From contig CALMLJ010000455.1 in assembly GCA_937868025.1 (NCBI GenBank), forward strand, positions 1-10,511: 10,511 nucleotides of DNA, in the 5' to 3' direction. Shown here in pieces: positions 1 through 7,863 of this stretch (the first letter of the stretch is position 1; each line of letters opens with the position of its first letter). The notes under the pieces are model-generated. The model did not search any database. It had not been told where the DNA came from and saw only the letters and a list, made by a program, of their open reading frames with translations. This stretch comes from an uncultured Acidimicrobiaceae bacterium (GTDB taxonomy: Bacteria > Actinomycetota > Acidimicrobiia > Acidimicrobiales > Microtrichaceae). The position numbers and the translations under genes were made by a program.

Positions 1-522
1 GGCGGCATCGGCAAGGGCCTGGCGGCCGACATCATCACCGCCGAACTCATGCACGACGGCGCCGCCGGCGCGCTCGTCTCGATCGGGGGCGACCTCCGGG
101 TACGCGGCGTCGCTCCCGGCGGGGGCGCATGGCGGATCGACATCGAGGACCCACGGTCCGACGACGGCGCCGCGCTCGCCACCGTCATGCTCGAGGACGG
201 TGCCGTCGCCACCAGCTCCCAACTGAAGCGACGGTGGTCCGACGAGGAGGGCCGTCCCGTCCACCACCTGATCGACCCAGCCACGGGAACGCCCTCGACC
301 TCGCCGGTCCTCGCCGCGACCGTCATCGCTGCGGAGGCCTGGCAGGCCGAGGTGCTGACCAAGGTGGCCTTCCTCGACGCGCTCGGCGAGGCGGCGCTGT
401 CCGACGACGCCGGCTTCGCCCTCATCGAATCGCTCAACGCCGCGGCGCTCGTCGTCACCGAGGATCTCCTCGCCACCACCGCCCGCTGGGAGCGATTCGC
501 ACTCGAGGAGGCGACCCGATGA
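1..522 (+). CDS. apbE: FAD:protein FMN transferase (ApbE family), 5'-truncated by the window edge
   Basis: The reading frame is open from base 1, so the N-terminal part lies outside the window; the ATG at 49 is internal. ApbE enzymes cleave FAD and attach FMN through a phosphodiester bond to a Thr/Ser of target proteins, usually outside the membrane and with Mg2+. Visible landmarks, in order: a GGIGKGLAADI stretch at the window start (the ApbE glycine-rich motif), GGDLRV, a VATSSQLKRRW segment matching the family's ATSG..xR region, HHLIDPATGTP (family H-x-IDP-x-TG), and a C-terminal KVAFLDALGEA segment where family members usually have the metal-binding Asp/Thr region. It overlaps the next gene by ATGA (519-522), so translation is probably coupled. 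Its partner protein, presumably with an FMN-binding domain, is not visible and may lie upstream. Family assignment is firm; the target is inferred. Confidence 0.9.
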   Translation, partial: GGIGKGLAADIITAELMHDGAAGALVSIGGDLRVRGVAPGGGAWRIDIEDPRSDDGAALATVMLEDGAVATSSQLKRRWSDEEGRPVHHLIDPATGTPSTSPVLAATVIAAEAWQAEVLTKVAFLDALGEAALSDDAGFALIESLNAAALVVTEDLLATTARWERFALEEATR

Positions 523-1103
523 ACGGGCAACTCTGGTGGTACGCCGCCCGGTCCGGCGGGTACGTCGCGTGGGGGCTGCTCAGCGCCTCCGTCATCTGGG
601 GCCTGATGCTGTCGGGCAAGGTTCGGCCGGGCCACGTACGACCCAACTGGATCCTGGACCTGCACCGGTTCCTCGGCGGGCTCGCGACGATCTTCACCGC
701 CGTCCACGTCGGGACGATCATGCTCGACTCCTACACCAGCTTCGGTCTGGCCGACGTGCTGGTGCCCTTCACGTCGTCGTGGCATCCCGGCGCCGTCGCC
801 TGGGGCATCGTCGGCATGTACCTCCTCGCCGCCGTGGAGATCACGTCGCTCCTCAAGAAGCGTCTCGCCCACCGGATCTGGAAGCGGGTCCACGCCCTGT
901 CGCTCCCCCTGTTCGTGACCGCCACCGTCCACCTGCTGACGGCCGGGACGGACGCGACCAACCCCATCTCCCTGGTCGCCGTCGCCGGCGTCAGCGTTGT
1001 CGTCACGGCGCTCACGATCTGGCGGGTCGCCGGACTCGTCGGAGGTTCGGGCACCTCGTCGGGTCGGCGGGCCACCGCCCGATCAGCCATGATCCGGGGA
1101 TGA
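519..1103 (+). CDS. Ferric reductase-like transmembrane b-type cytochrome, 194 aa
   Basis: This is a small integral membrane protein with five hydrophobic segments, at roughly residues 13-32, 50-69, 92-112, 126-142 and 150-173. Two histidine pairs are placed as in di-heme ferric reductase-like domains: His49/His63 around the second helix and His125/His138 around the fourth. These would hold two b hemes and pass electrons across the membrane. There is no FAD/NAD-binding part, so electrons must come from or go to a separate protein. The start at 519 is set by the ATGA overlap with the ApbE gene and gives a clean MNGQLWWYAARSGG N-terminus just before helix 1. Neighbouring ApbE suggests a chain in which a flavinylated FMN-binding protein exchanges electrons with this cytochrome. 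That partnership is inference. The stop overlaps the sulfatase start by ATGA. Confidence 0.85.
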   Translation: MNGQLWWYAARSGGYVAWGLLSASVIWGLMLSGKVRPGHVRPNWILDLHRFLGGLATIFTAVHVGTIMLDSYTSFGLADVLVPFTSSWHPGAVAWGIVGMYLLAAVEITSLLKKRLAHRIWKRVHALSLPLFVTATVHLLTAGTDATNPISLVAVAGVSVVVTALTIWRVAGLVGGSGTSSGRRATARSAMIRG

Positions 1104-3394
1104 CCGGAACCCTCCGCATCGGCACCACCATCGCCGACTCGACGCCCGAGTTCGCCCCTCGACCGACCCCGCCCGCCGGGGCACCCAACGTCGTCGTGAT
1201 CGTGCTCGACGATCTCGGCTTCGGGCAGCTCGGCTGCTTCGGCTCGGACCTGTCGACCCCTCACATCGACGACCTCGCCGACCGCGGACTCCGCTACCAC
1301 CGGTTCCACGTGACCGCGCTGTGCTCGCCGACCCGGGCGGCGCTGCTGACCGGCCGCAACCACCACTCCGTCGGCATGGGGTTCCTCACCGACGTGCCGA
1401 TCGGGTTCCCCGGCTACGACGGGCGCATCCCGAAGTCCGCGGCGACGCTGCCGCGGATCCTCCGCGACAACGGGTACGCGACGTTCGCCGTCGGCAAGTG
1501 GCACCTCGCTCCCCGGTGGGAGCAGAGCGCGGCGGGCCCGTTCGGACAGTGGCCCCTGGGCCTGGGGTTCGAACGCTTCTACGGCTTCCTCGGCGGCGAC
1601 GCCAACCAGTGGACCCCCGAGCTCGTGTCGGACAACGGCTTCATCGACCCACCGGCGCGACCCGAGGACGGCTACCACCTCACCGAAGACCTCGTCGATC
1701 GATCCCGCCGACTGATCCTCGACCAGCAGCACGCCCGCCCCGGCGCGCCCTTCCTGCTCTATTTCGCACCCGGCGCGATGCACGCCCCCCACCAGGCGCC
1801 CGCCGAGTGGATCGACCGGTACCGGGGCCACTTCGATCAGGGCTGGGACCGGTGGCGCGACGGCGTGTTCGCGAAGCAGGTCGCCGCCGGGATCGTGCCG
1901 GCGGCGACCGAACTCACCCCACGACCCCCGTGGGTCGCCGAGTGGGATTCGCTCAGCCACGACCAGCGCCGCCTCTACGCCCGCCAGATGGAGTGCTTCG
2001 CCGGCTTCCTCTCCCACACCGACGACCAGATCGGCCGCCTGATGGGCACGCTCCGCGAACTGGACGTGCTCGACAACACCGTCGTCGTGGTCATCAGTGA
2101 CAACGGCACCAGCGCGGAGGGCGGACCCATCGGGTCGCACAACGAGCACCGCTTCACCCACGACCGGCTCGACGACTTCGACGATTCGCTGGCCCGCATC
2201 GACGACCTCGGTGGCTTCCGCGCCTACAACCACTACGCGTGGGGTTGGGCGTGGGCCGGCAACACGCCGATGCGACTGTGGAAGCGGTACACGTGGCTCG
2301 GCGGGGTCCGGACCCCGCTGATCGTTTCGTGGCCCGACCGCATCGGGCCGGATTCGGCCGGCTCGATCCGGAGTCAGTTCTGCCACGCGGTGGACATCAC
2401 GCCGACGCTGCTCGACGCCATCGGTATCACCGCGCCGTCGGAGGTGGACGGTGTCGCCCAACAGCCGATGGCCGGCGTCAGCCTGCTGCCGACCTTCGAC
2501 GACCCCGATCTGGCGGACCCCCGATCCACGCAGTACTTCGAGATGCTCGGCAGTCGCGCCATCTTCCACGACGGATGGAAGGCGACCACCGACCACATCG
2601 GCAACCAGCTCAGCATCGAACGCGAACTGGTCGAGGGAAGCCACGACTTCGATGATGACCACTGGGCGCTGTTCGACCTGCGGTCCGACTTCTCGGAGTC
2701 GACCGACGTGTCGGCCGAGCATCCCGACGTGGTGGAGGACCTCCAGCGCCGGTGGTGGGCCGAGGCCGAGGCCCACCACGTGCTGCCGCTCGACGACAGC
2801 CTCATCGGACGAGCTGTCGCTCTCGAGCCCAACCCCAACCCCATGCGCTGGAAGTCCTACTACCGGCCCGGCGGCGGTCCGATCGCCGAGGATGCCCTCC
2901 CCGGCATGGGCGGCGGCTTCCGACTGCACGCCGACATCGACGTCGCCGCGGACGCGTCGGGAATCGTGTGCGCGCTCGGCGACTGGAACAACGGCTGGGC
3001 CGTGTATCTGCTCGACGGCCGACCCAACGTCGCGTTCAACCTGTTCGGCGAGGCCCACGTGGCCCGGTCCGGCGACACGTTGCCCGGGGGCGCCGTGCGA
3101 CTCACCGTCGGCTTCCGCCGGACCCACCCCGGCGGTGGTCCGGTCACGCTCCTCGTCGACGACGTCGAGGTGGCGAGTGTCGAACTGCCGATCGATCTGC
3201 CGTTCCGTTGGCAGATCGGCGGCACGGGGCTGCGGCTCGCCGCCGACCACGGGTTCCCCGTGTGCGACGACTACGCGACACCGTTCCCGCTCGACGGCGA
3301 GGTCGCGCTCGTCACCATCGAGATCCCGGCGTTCGCTCCCCGGCCGCGCCCCGACGACCGCACCACGGTCGCCGAGGCGCTCCACCGCGAATAG
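1100..3394 (+). CDS. Arylsulfatase, formylglycine-dependent type I sulfatase, 764 aa
   Basis: The protein hydrolyses sulfate esters. The activation motif C-S-P-T-R lies at residues 75-79; Cys75 would be oxidised to formylglycine by a formylglycine-generating enzyme not seen in this window. Other family sites: metal-binding D37-D38 in VIVLDDLGFG, K133/H135 in VGKWHLA, H228 and H231 in MHAPHQAP, D334-N335 in ISDNGTS, and K395 in the MRLWKRYTWLGG segment. The catalytic alpha/beta domain covers about 28-500. A C-terminal region (about 575-764) is probably the beta-sandwich usual in long mycobacterial-type arylsulfatases of similar length. No signal peptide is seen, so it is probably cytosolic. 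The start at 1100 is set by ATGA overlap with the cytochrome gene and yields the family-typical MTGTLRIGTT...DSTPEF N-terminus. The open frame continues upstream, but those residues are the cytochrome gene read in another frame. Substrate unknown. Confidence 0.93.
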   Translation: MTGTLRIGTTIADSTPEFAPRPTPPAGAPNVVVIVLDDLGFGQLGCFGSDLSTPHIDDLADRGLRYHRFHVTALCSPTRAALLTGRNHHSVGMGFLTDVPIGFPGYDGRIPKSAATLPRILRDNGYATFAVGKWHLAPRWEQSAAGPFGQWPLGLGFERFYGFLGGDANQWTPELVSDNGFIDPPARPEDGYHLTEDLVDRSRRLILDQQHARPGAPFLLYFAPGAMHAPHQAPAEWIDRYRGHFDQGWDRWRDGVFAKQVAAGIVPAATELTPRPPWVAEWDSLSHDQRRLYARQMECFAGFLSHTDDQIGRLMGTLRELDVLDNTVVVVISDNGTSAEGGPIGSHNEHRFTHDRLDDFDDSLARIDDLGGFRAYNHYAWGWAWAGNTPMRLWKRYTWLGGVRTPLIVSWPDRIGPDSAGSIRSQFCHAVDITPTLLDAIGITAPSEVDGVAQQPMAGVSLLPTFDDPDLADPRSTQYFEMLGSRAIFHDGWKATTDHIGNQLSIERELVEGSHDFDDDHWALFDLRSDFSESTDVSAEHPDVVEDLQRRWWAEAEAHHVLPLDDSLIGRAVALEPNPNPMRWKSYYRPGGGPIAEDALPGMGGGFRLHADIDVAADASGIVCALGDWNNGWAVYLLDGRPNVAFNLFGEAHVARSGDTLPGGAVRLTVGFRRTHPGGGPVTLLVDDVEVASVELPIDLPFRWQIGGTGLRLAADHGFPVCDDYATPFPLDGEVALVTIEIPAFAPRPRPDDRTTVAEALHRE

Positions 3395-3403
3395 CCGCTC
3401 CGG

Positions 3404-3409
3404 TAGCGT
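3404..3409 (+). promoter_or_regulatory. Probable -10 box (TAGCGT) of a leaderless promoter
   Basis: TAGCGT fits the actinobacterial TAnnnT -10 pattern and ends 8 nt before the ATG at 3418, so transcription would begin at or next to the start codon. No Shine-Dalgarno sequence is visible in the 23 bases after the sulfatase stop. No clear -35 box can be picked out. Confidence 0.5.
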
Positions 3410-3417
3410 CGGTGCCC

Positions 3418-4422
3418 ATGTGGCACCACCTCGCAGGCCAGGTCGAGCGATGCGACGAGTGCCGCTTCGACGGCTCCGCGTACACCGTCGACGACGTGTC
3501 GGGCACGCTCCGGAACCTCGCGGAGTGGGCGGGTCACGCCATGGGAGGCATCGAGCCCACCGACCTCAACCGTCGGCCGACACCCACGACCTGGTCGCCG
3601 GCGGAGTACCTCCGCCACACCAAGCGGGTCGTGTGGTCGATGGCAGGTCTTGCCGAGATGGCACTGGCCGAGTCGGGTCTCGCCGTCGCTGGATCGCCGC
3701 CCGACAACGCCTCCGCGGATGATCCGCCGGCGATCGTCGACGTGTACCGCGAGTTCGTCCGGCTCGACGAGGAGGCGCAGCGGCTCCATCTGCTCTGGGC
3801 CAAGGCGTCCGCCGACGAGCGGGCACGGACGATCGACATCAACGGATCGACGGCCGACGTCGCCGGTATCGTCCGCCACGCAGCGCATGACGCCACCCAC
3901 CACCTCGCCGACATCGGGCGCGGCATCGTCGCGTTGGGGCTCGGCACACCCGACGCGGTCGGTTGCGTCGACCTGATCCACGCATCGGGTGGCGGTGTCC
4001 CCAAGCTCACCGTGCCCCAGGCGATCGTCGGCTACCGCGGCGTCGGCGGCGATCGCCAGGCGACCCGCAAGCACCACGGCCGCGTGTGGCAGGCGATCTG
4101 TCTGTGGTCGACCGAGGTCATCGACACGCTTGCGGCAGAAGGGCACCCGGTCGCACCCGGGTTCGCCGGCGAGAACTTCACGCTCTCGGGCATCGACTGG
4201 GCGACGCTGCGGCCCGGAGCACGCCTCGAGATCGGCGGACGCGACGGGGTCGTGCTCGAGACCACGGCGTGGGCGACGCCGTGCAAGACGCTCAACGACG
4301 TGTTCACGAACCGCGACTTCCGGCGCATCGATGTGCTCCGCGATCCCGGAGCGTCACGTCTCTACGCCAAGGTGCTCCGCGACGGGGTCGTGCGGGCCGG
4401 CGACACCGTTCGGGTGCACTGA
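3418..4422 (+). CDS. Two-domain protein: DinB-like N-terminal domain fused to a YiiM-type MOSC domain, 334 aa
   Basis: The N-terminal half (about 1-175) resembles actinobacterial DinB/DinB_2 helical-bundle proteins. It has a CxxC-x-FDG motif (Cys12, Cys15), a TWSPAEYLRH segment with His67, and HAAHDATHH with His157 and His161, which together suit a three-histidine metal site. The C-terminal half (about 188-334) is a MOSC domain of YiiM type: SGGGVPK, VGYRGVGGDRQ, HGRVWQAICLWS, a GENFTLSGIDW segment, LRPGARLEIGG, and ATPCKTL with the conserved thiol Cys289. MOSC domains carry sulfur or act on molybdenum-cofactor-linked substrates; YiiM reduces N-hydroxylated bases. DinB-like proteins often act in thiol-dependent detoxification. 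A role joining thiol and sulfur chemistry is inference. ATG 3418 is chosen because it directly follows a -10-like box and begins the conserved MWHHLAGQVERC region. The gene ends in a hairpin facing the RidA-family gene. Confidence 0.82.
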   Translation: MWHHLAGQVERCDECRFDGSAYTVDDVSGTLRNLAEWAGHAMGGIEPTDLNRRPTPTTWSPAEYLRHTKRVVWSMAGLAEMALAESGLAVAGSPPDNASADDPPAIVDVYREFVRLDEEAQRLHLLWAKASADERARTIDINGSTADVAGIVRHAAHDATHHLADIGRGIVALGLGTPDAVGCVDLIHASGGGVPKLTVPQAIVGYRGVGGDRQATRKHHGRVWQAICLWSTEVIDTLAAEGHPVAPGFAGENFTLSGIDWATLRPGARLEIGGRDGVVLETTAWATPCKTLNDVFTNRDFRRIDVLRDPGASRLYAKVLRDGVVRAGDTVRVH

Positions 4423-4430
4423 CCCGAACG
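4407..4430. terminator. Perfect 9-bp hairpin between convergent genes
   Basis: CGTTCGGGT (4407-4415) pairs fully with ACCCGAACG (4422-4430) around a 6-nt loop. It overlaps the stop codon of the DinB-MOSC gene and lies just before the 3' end of the convergent RidA-family gene (4441). It lacks a T-tract on either side, so a weak or bidirectional terminator, or an mRNA 3'-end stabiliser, is the best reading. Confidence 0.5.
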
Positions 4431-4440
4431 TCAGGCGACG

Positions 4441-4845
4441 TCAGTGGATCGAACGGTCCTTGCTGATGATCGCCTCGACTTCGATCTCGACCTTCCACGC
4501 AGCGTCGAGCAACGCTGCGACCACCACGGTGGTGTTGGCCGGACGGACGTCGTGGAAGAACTCGCCGTGCACGCTGCCGACGGCTTCGAAGTCGGCGGCA
4601 TCGATCAGGTAGATGCGCGTCCGGACGACGTCACCGAACGTCGCGCCCGCGTCGTCGAGCGCTTGGCCGATGATCTCGAGACAGCGGCGGGCCTGGAGGC
4701 CTGCATCGGGGGGACAGACCCCGTCGTCGAACTTCGGGGCGGTGCCTGCCACGAAGACCCGGCTGCCGAACCGGACTGCCCGGCTGTAGCCGACCGTGAG
4801 CTCCCAGGGAGAGCCGGAAGAGATGAGCTGGCGTTCCGCAGACAT
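4441..4845 (-). CDS. RidA/YjgF-YER057c-UK114 family protein, 134 aa
   Basis: The length and late motifs are those of the Rid family, which forms trimers: GSRVFVAGTAP, VVRTRIYLID, HGEFF, RPANTTVVVAALL and VEIEVEAI. Canonical RidA deaminates reactive enamine/imine intermediates with an arginine (Arg105 in E. coli) in a PAR(S/T) motif. Here the aligned residue appears to be Asn104 (RPANT), so it may belong to a Rid subfamily without that activity. ATG 4845 is preferred over GTG 4854: the GTG falls inside a TAGGGT -10-like box, which would give a leaderless start at the ATG. It lies 24 bases after recR, so it may also be read through from the dnaX operon. The family call is firm; the reaction is unknown. 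Confidence 0.88.
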   Translation of the reverse strand: MSAERQLISSGSPWELTVGYSRAVRFGSRVFVAGTAPKFDDGVCPPDAGLQARRCLEIIGQALDDAGATFGDVVRTRIYLIDAADFEAVGSVHGEFFHDVRPANTTVVVAALLDAAWKVEIEVEAIISKDRSIH

Positions 4846-4852
4846 GAGCAGC

Positions 4853-4858
4853 ACCCTA
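4853..4858 (-). promoter_or_regulatory. Probable -10 box (TAGGGT) before the RidA-family gene
   Basis: Read on the minus strand, TAGGGT is followed by 7 nt and then the ATG at 4845, which suggests a leaderless transcript starting at that ATG. It lies in the short gap after recR. No convincing -35 box is seen. Confidence 0.45.
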
Positions 4859-4869
4859 CCGTTGTGGGG

Positions 4870-5502
4870 TCAGGGGGCCGAGACGTCGGGGCGAACCGGC
4901 TCACCGACCACCCGGCGACCCTCGAGCGCACGACCGAGCGTCAACTCGTCGGCGTACTCCAGATCGCCGCCGACGGGCAGCCCGCTCGCGATCCGCGACA
5001 CGGTGAGACCGGGGACGTCGAGCACACGCTGCAGGTACAGCGCCGTGGCCTCGCCCTCGATGTTGGGGTTGGTGCACAGGATCACCTCGGTGATCCCCTC
5101 CGCTCCGACCCGACCGAGGAGTTCCTTGATCTTGAGCTGATCGGGGCCGACCCCTTGGAGGTGGTCGATGGCGCCGCCGAGCACGTGGTAGAGCCCGCGG
5201 TACTCACGGGTGCGTTCGATGGCGACGACGTCGCGGGGCTCCTCGACCACACAGAGCTGATGAGCGTCGCGCTGGTCGTCCGAGCAGATCGCGCACAGGT
5301 CACCCTCGGCCAGGTTGTAGCACCGGGTGCAGAAGCTGACCTTCTCGACGGCGGAACTGATGGCGCTCACCAGGCGCTGGGATTCGGCCTTGTCCACCTT
5401 GAGCAGGTGGAACGTGATGCGCTGCGCGGATTTCGGACCGATGCCGGGCAGCCGACCGAAGGCGTCGATGAGCTCCTGGATCGAGTGGGCGTAGTCGGCC
5501 AT
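4870..5502 (-). CDS. recR: Recombination mediator protein RecR, 210 aa
   Basis: RecR works with RecO (and RecF) to load RecA on gapped single-stranded DNA during recombinational repair. All family parts are present in order: an N-terminal helix-hairpin-helix ([14 protein letters not shown], about 17-29), a four-cysteine zinc finger (Cys58, Cys61, Cys70, Cys73), a Toprim domain opening with [14 protein letters not shown], the [14 protein letters not shown] region, and the C-terminal ALEGRRVV signature. The length is normal and no key residue is missing. The start ATG (5502-5500) shares one base with the ybaB stop (TGATG), so the two are probably translationally coupled. It is the third gene of the dnaX-ybaB-recR operon. 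Confidence 0.97.
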   Translation of the reverse strand: MADYAHSIQELIDAFGRLPGIGPKSAQRITFHLLKVDKAESQRLVSAISSAVEKVSFCTRCYNLAEGDLCAICSDDQRDAHQLCVVEEPRDVVAIERTREYRGLYHVLGGAIDHLQGVGPDQLKIKELLGRVGAEGITEVILCTNPNIEGEATALYLQRVLDVPGLTVSRIASGLPVGGDLEYADELTLGRALEGRRVVGEPVRPDVSAP

Positions 5503-5912
5503 CAGGCTCCGCCGAAGAGCCCACCCAGGTCGCCGAGCCCGGCCAATGGGTTGGCCTCGGACTGCAGCGCGACGACCTTGCTGGTGGCATCGCGGAGCGC
5601 GGCGAGCACCAGATCCTCGAGCATGGCTCGGTCATCGGGGTCGGTGCCGTCGGGAAGGACCTCGGGGCTGATCGTCACGCTCTGGAACTCGAAGCCGCCG
5701 GTGACGGCGATCGTGACCGCACCCCCGCCGGACTGGCCCTCGACGACGGTCGCTCCGATGCGCTGCTGGCTCTCGAGCATCTGCGCCTGCATGTTCTGCG
5801 CCGCGCCGAGGAGCGACCCCAGGTCGAGACCTCCGAGACCGCCCGACGCAACGTCGCCACCGACGACCTCCACCGGGTCGTTCACGTTCTCGGGAAGTGC
5901 GCCGTCGGTCAT
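5502..5912 (-). CDS. ybaB: YbaB/EbfC family nucleoid-associated protein, 136 aa
   Basis: This is a small DNA-binding protein found between dnaX and recR in most bacteria; family members form dimers that coat DNA. Visible features: a Gly/Asp-rich N-terminal extension (about 1-32), the central helix [26 protein letters not shown], the strand motif [25 protein letters not shown], and the [15 protein letters not shown] helix, followed by a Gly-rich tail ending GLFGGA. The core is standard. The N-terminal extension makes it longer than the roughly 105-110-residue short homologues. ATG 5912 overlaps the dnaX stop by four bases (ATGA), which fixes the start. Confidence 0.94.
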   Translation of the reverse strand: MTDGALPENVNDPVEVVGGDVASGGLGGLDLGSLLGAAQNMQAQMLESQQRIGATVVEGQSGGGAVTIAVTGGFEFQSVTISPEVLPDGTDPDDRAMLEDLVLAALRDATSKVVALQSEANPLAGLGDLGGLFGGA

Positions 5913-7849
5913 GGGGTCTCCTGTTCGATCAGTTCGGCACCGGGAAATGCCTGCACCAGCTTGTCGACCCCGGAGGTCGAGACGTCGGTCGCGTCCTCGA
6001 GGTCGGACACGTCGATGTGGTCGCGTTCGTCCTGGTCGGTGTCGGCTGCGACGACGGGGGTCGGGGCCGGCGTTCCGGACGACGACGGCGCGGACGACGA
6101 ACCCTCGCCGCCGTTGGTGAGGTGCACCGACACCGGCTGCCCGACGCGGACGCTCAGCGCCGCCTCGACGTCGGCGAGTGCGGCCTGCGCCCGGGGAAGG
6201 ACCCGGTCGGGCACGTTGTCGAGGGCGAACTGGAACTTGCCGTCGGCTTCGCCGACGAACCGACCACCGCCGTACAGCGACTTGGTCATGCCTGACAGGG
6301 TCGGGAGCACCGACTCGGTCATCGCCGCCGCCAGCTGCTCGAGCGTCACCGTGCCGCCACCAGCAGCCGGCGCGGGTGCGGGTGCAGTTGTTGGTGCAGA
6401 CGGTTCGGACACCAGCGCGACGGGAGCGGGGGGTGCCGCGGAGGAGGGCGCTGGTGCAGGTGCCGGCGTCGCGGCCGGGGCGGACGGCGAGGGGTCGGCG
6501 GACCCGGGCCGCGACGGGGCGCCGGGACGGGTGGGCGGCTTGGGCGGGGACGGACGCGTCGGTGCGGATGGCGCGTCGCCCTTGCGAGCTGCGAGTTGGG
6601 CGCGGATCTCGGCAGGGCTCGACGCAGCGCCGGAAGTCGGTGCCGGCTCCGGATGAGGTTCGACGACCGGCGTGGCGGGGGCGGGTGTGTCCGAACCCGG
6701 GGACGTGGCCGGTGCCGGCGCGGCGGGAGCGGCACCCGCCGGGATGCCACGGGCGAGGCGGCGTTCGAGGTCGTCGATGCGCTCGACGAGGGCCTGCACC
6801 GACGTGTCGGCGCTCGGCGTCGTCAGGCGGATCAACGCGACCTCGAGCGGGACCCGAGGGTCGGCGGCCTGGCGCATGTCGACGATGGCGAGCCCGAGCG
6901 ATTCGAGCGCTCGGGTGATGGTCGCCGTACCGAGCCGACCCGCCAGGTCGGCCATCTGGGCCTGGTCACTGTCGGACAGGTGCTCGAGGTGGGCGTGCAC
7001 GGACGCGAGGAACGCGTCGCGCAGGCTGACCAGCAGCTGCTCGGCGAGGACCCGCGGCTCGCGCCCTTGGGCCACCGCGTCGGAGACCGCGATCATGACG
7101 CGGGCGGTGTCGCGGTCGACGAGTGCCGTCATGATCTCCTCGACCGACTCGGCACGGTCGGTGACGCCGCCGGCGGCGACCACCATGTCGAGCGCCGACA
7201 GGGTGTCGCGCGCCGAACCCCGGCCCTGCCGCACCACGTGGTCGACTGCGGCGTCATCGAACGTGAGCCCGGCGTCCTCGCGAATCCACCGGACGTAGTC
7301 GGCGAGCTCGGTCGCGGAGAGGAGCGAGAACTCGAAGTGCTGCGTCCGCGAACGAATCGTGGGCAGTACCTTCTGCGGATCGGTGGTGGCCAGCACGAAG
7401 CACACGTGCTCCGGCGGCTCCTCGAGCGTCTTCAGCAGCGCGTTGGACGCCGCCGGCGACAACATGTGCACCTCGTCGAGGATGTACACCTTGTTGCGGC
7501 CCGGCGAGCCGACGACGGTACGGCTGATCAGCTCCCGCATGGCGTCGACGCCGTTGTTCGAAGCCGCATCGAGTTCGAACAGGTCGTAGCTGTTGCCGTG
7601 CTCGATGCTGAGGCAGCTCTCGCACTCGCCGCACGGCTCGCCGTCGACGAGGTTCGGACAGTTGAGCGCTTTCGCGAGGATCCGCGCCGTGGACGTCTTG
7701 CCGGTGCCACGGGGGCCGCTGAACAGGTAGGCGTGACCCTCGGTGCCCTGGGCCACGGCGTTGCGCAGCGCCTTCACCACGTGGTCCTGCCCTCGCACGT
7801 CGGCGAAGCGGCGGGGCCGGTAGCGGCGGTAGAGCGATTGGTGGGCCAT
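5909..7849 (-). CDS. dnaX: DNA polymerase III subunit gamma/tau, 646 aa
   Basis: This is the clamp-loader ATPase and replisome organiser. The N-terminal AAA+ module shows Walker A GPRGTGKT (45-52), a four-cysteine zinc module (Cys64, Cys73, Cys76, Cys79), Walker B with sensor residues ILDEVHML (D125, E126), LLKTLEEPPEHV, and the SRTQHFEF segment with the probable arginine finger (Arg168). Clamp-loader domains II-III run to about 365. A long Pro/Ala/Ser-rich linker (about 370-500) follows, and then a C-terminal domain from about 500 (VTLEQLAAAMTESVLPTL). No A-rich slippery site of the E. coli kind is seen, so a short gamma form made by frameshifting is not supported. ATG 7849 begins the canonical MAHQSLYRRYRPRRF and lies 8 nt after a -10-like TAGGCT. 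It is the first gene of the dnaX-ybaB-recR operon. Confidence 0.97.
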   Translation of the reverse strand: MAHQSLYRRYRPRRFADVRGQDHVVKALRNAVAQGTEGHAYLFSGPRGTGKTSTARILAKALNCPNLVDGEPCGECESCLSIEHGNSYDLFELDAASNNGVDAMRELISRTVVGSPGRNKVYILDEVHMLSPAASNALLKTLEEPPEHVCFVLATTDPQKVLPTIRSRTQHFEFSLLSATELADYVRWIREDAGLTFDDAAVDHVVRQGRGSARDTLSALDMVVAAGGVTDRAESVEEIMTALVDRDTARVMIAVSDAVAQGREPRVLAEQLLVSLRDAFLASVHAHLEHLSDSDQAQMADLAGRLGTATITRALESLGLAIVDMRQAADPRVPLEVALIRLTTPSADTSVQALVERIDDLERRLARGIPAGAAPAAPAPATSPGSDTPAPATPVVEPHPEPAPTSGAASSPAEIRAQLAARKGDAPSAPTRPSPPKPPTRPGAPSRPGSADPSPSAPAATPAPAPAPSSAAPPAPVALVSEPSAPTTAPAPAPAAGGGTVTLEQLAAAMTESVLPTLSGMTKSLYGGGRFVGEADGKFQFALDNVPDRVLPRAQAALADVEAALSVRVGQPVSVHLTNGGEGSSSAPSSSGTPAPTPVVAADTDQDERDHIDVSDLEDATDVSTSGVDKLVQAFPGAELIEQETP

Positions 7850-7857
7850 CGGGGGCC

Positions 7858-7863
7858 AGCCTA
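7858..7863 (-). promoter_or_regulatory. Probable -10 box (TAGGCT) of the dnaX operon
   Basis: On the minus strand TAGGCT lies 8 nt before the dnaX ATG. This suggests a leaderless or nearly leaderless transcript for dnaX-ybaB-recR. The divergent protease promoter is about 110 bp away in the same intergenic region. No strong -35 is visible. Confidence 0.5.

Noticed and set aside
731..3385. Very long open frame on the minus strand opposite the sulfatase and cytochrome genes
   Set aside because: Its translation is Arg/Val/Gly-rich without any recognisable domain and it mirrors the codon bias of the sulfatase gene, whose motifs are convincing. It is a GC-driven antisense shadow.
4444..6120. Long plus-strand open frame opposite the RidA-like, recR and ybaB genes
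   Set aside because: Three strongly conserved genes occupy the other strand. The frame has no domain signature and ends in Arg/Pro-rich low-complexity sequence.
5909..7849. Programmed frameshift in dnaX to make a short gamma subunit
   Set aside because: I found no A-rich slippery heptamer followed by a stem in the linker region; the GC-rich Pro/Ala linker offers no E. coli-like site.
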